Shown: piece after piece, positions 62,601 through 64,000 of the stretch | Layout of the letters: every line of letters begins with the position of its first letter | How positions within the stretch are numbered: the stretch's first letter is position 1 | Assembly (NCBI GenBank): GCA_038380795.1 | Contig: CM076269.1 | Coordinates: forward strand, 1,488,001 to 1,552,000 | Direction of reading: 5' to 3' | From: Pyrocephalus nanus | Taxonomy: Eukaryota; Chordata; Aves; Passeriformes; Tyrannidae | DNA: 64,000 nt | Program-made: the position numbers and the translations under genes | The notes under the pieces: generated by a model | Told to the model about the DNA's origin: nothing | The model's database searches: none | What the model saw: only the letters and a program-made list of their open reading frames with translations

Positions 62601-63070
62601 AAAATTCCTATCTAATGGATAATTCCTGAAAAACTTGTGTATCAGCTCATTTTCTTATGTCTCTGTTAGGGGTTAAACCACTCAGGAGTTTACCAGAGCA
62701 GTGGGAACACCTGCTAGCAAAACAGTTTAACTGCAAGCTTTTCTACTGCTCAGTTCAACTAACAAGCTGCTTTTAAAGGGCCTTCAGACAGCACTGCAAC
62801 ACTGGTGGGGTTTTTTGTTTGTTCTCTTGGGACACACAGTGCAGAGCTATTCATCAGTTATTAGGATTTCACCCTGTTGCTGGCTGCTGTGAAAACCAGG
62901 AAACCTAGAGCAGTGCATCTTATGGTTTCTCTTTTGGAAAAAAAAAAACAACCAACAACAATCAGTGTAGTTACCATAGACATAAATCAGCAGAGAAATA
63001 AGTGATGAACCTGCCATGACATAAATCTCAATTGCAGCTCCCACTTTTGTCAGTTTTCAGTGTGAATATC
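62601..63070. other. Non-coding, no recognised feature
   Basis: Unique sequence with an A run at about 62939-62948. Confidence 0.5.
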
Positions 63071-63153
63071 TTGTTTGGTTTTGGTTTTGTTTGGGGTTTT
63101 TTTGTTATTTTTGTTTGTTTGTTTTGTTTTGTTTTTGTTTTGTTGGTTTTTTT
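63071..63153 (-). repeat. G/T-rich low-complexity tract, first copy
   Basis: TTTGG, GTTTT and GTTTG words with T runs and almost no A or C. It precedes the first copy of the 608-bp-offset duplication. Confidence 0.92.
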
Positions 63154-63207
63154 CCAGTGCACATCAGGATATTGCAGTTAACCACTGTTATTTAAAACAC
63201 ACAGGAC

Positions 63208-63300
63208 TACAAAAAAATAAAATGCTTAATTCTCAATGTCTTTTTGAAATCTATTTTTTCACCCTGAAACTTCTCTTAAACTATTCTGCACTTTTTCACA
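63208..63300 (+). repeat. Direct duplication, copy 1
   Basis: From CTTAATTCTCAATGTC through GAAACTTCTCTTAAACTATT and CTGCACTTTTTC, this segment matches 63816-63908 at a constant offset of 608 bp, with roughly 90 percent identity over 80 bp by eye. A G/T-rich tract precedes both copies, so the duplicated unit probably began there. Confidence 0.9.
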
Positions 63301-63694
63301 AGACTGAATACACATGCAGAAGATAGGAATTTTGAAACCAGTAATAAACCATTTATTTACAAAGAAATTCTGAAATGTAAACTGCATTTCTGGACTTTGA
63401 TAACAGCTCAGATAGCTTGGACGGGTGTAAGTGTGATTCACGCTTCAGGACTGCTCACCTCACACGGAGTGATGTCCTGTCCCCATTTCACTCACTCTGA
63501 AGGCAGTATCCATAAGGGTTTACAGAGCAGACATCACCATAAATCAATGTTATTGGACTGTATTTTCAAACAAAACATTTTGCAGACATAGACATCCCAC
63601 ATTCCATACTGATCATGAAACACTTGCATGAAGGTCAGCTAAAGTCAACGACAGCTTATGGATTCATTTTCTGGAGGAATAAAAGATGCCCATG

Positions 63695-63737
63695 GTTTTT
63701 TTTTTGTTTTGTTTTGGTTTTTTTTTTTTTTTTTTTT
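63695..63737 (-). repeat. T-rich/(GTTTT) tract, second copy
   Basis: T runs broken by GTTTTGTTTTGG, followed by GAGTGCA; the first tract is followed by CAGTGCA. Position and context match the tract at 63071-63153 after the 608-bp shift. Confidence 0.85.
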
Positions 63738-63815
63738 GAGTGCATTAAAAGTTTCTTGAATCTCTGTTTTTCTTAGAAACCTGATGAAAATCCAATTACC
63801 TTAAACGTGTGGGAT

Positions 63816-63908
63816 CCTCAAACAACAAAATCCTTAATTCTCACCGTCTTTTCAAAATCTATTTGTTCACCAGGAAACTTCTCTTAAACTATTCTGCACT
63901 TTTTCCAC
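63816..63908 (+). repeat. Direct duplication, copy 2
   Basis: CTTAATTCTCACCGTC, then GGAAACTTCTCTTAAACTAT and CTGCACTTTTTC. It differs from copy 1 at scattered positions and gains one CpG. The spacing between the T-rich tract and this core is about 27 bp longer than in copy 1, so indels have accumulated. Confidence 0.9.
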
Positions 63909-64000
63909 TGACCAAAATCCAGTTGTTTTTGGGTTGTAATGTTTTTGATGGTGCTTTGGCCTGATGTTTCTTATTAGTGCACCTAAAGATTGCTTTGATG

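Overview
This window looks like non-coding DNA from a bird nuclear genome, possibly a songbird. The strongest support is three degraded CR1 LINE fragments (about 1800-1940, 14808-15032, 32416-32550), a fourth short CR1-like tail (20703-20752) and a decayed tRNA-like repeat of a kind seen in sauropsids (9150-9360). The AT-rich base composition, general CpG scarcity, scattered poly-A/poly-T runs and low transposon density also fit. No bacterial, plasmid or viral gene organisation is visible. The bird assignment is inferred from these repeat families as I know them, not from a search.

No protein-coding gene could be supported. The longest open frames (182 codons at 29059-29607 minus, 171 at 23711-24226 minus, 141 at 12269-12694 plus) have low-complexity or composition-driven translations with no family I recognise. 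Frames of similar length lie opposite them, and nothing suggests an exon series. The window is best read as intergenic DNA or one long intron; the sequence alone does not say which. No tRNA, rRNA, snRNA or CRISPR array was recognised.

Layout. 1-9.1 kb: unique AT-rich DNA with an internal CR1 piece and two small perfect inverted repeats. 9.1-9.9 kb: two decayed tRNA-like units. 10-15 kb: A/C-rich tracts and the best CR1 3' end. 15.83-15.91 kb: a near-perfect hairpin with 37-bp arms, the most striking local structure. 16-27 kb: unique DNA with A/C- and G/T-rich tracts, a (TA)n microsatellite, a GC-richer patch at 23.9-24.2 kb and a G-run cluster at 24.54-24.63 kb. 27.8-37 kb: an old CR1/L3-type tail and several stretches that look like conserved non-coding elements (27.86-28.11, 30.94-31.27, 31.95-32.26, 36.05-36.62 kb). 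37-48 kb: a G/T-rich tract, small inverted repeats, the most CpG-rich segment (44.88-45.37 kb) and a triple 21-bp tandem repeat (47.97-48.04 kb). 48-62.5 kb: mostly featureless, with one AT-rich block that retains CpG (55.74-56.04 kb). 62.5-64 kb: a TA-rich minisatellite-like block and a diverged direct duplication with a 608-bp offset.

There are no genes to link into a pathway. Any function here would be regulatory or structural, and those calls carry low confidence. I found no convincing undescribed system. The 15.83-kb hairpin, the CpG-rich block at 45 kb and the terminal duplication deserve follow-up first.
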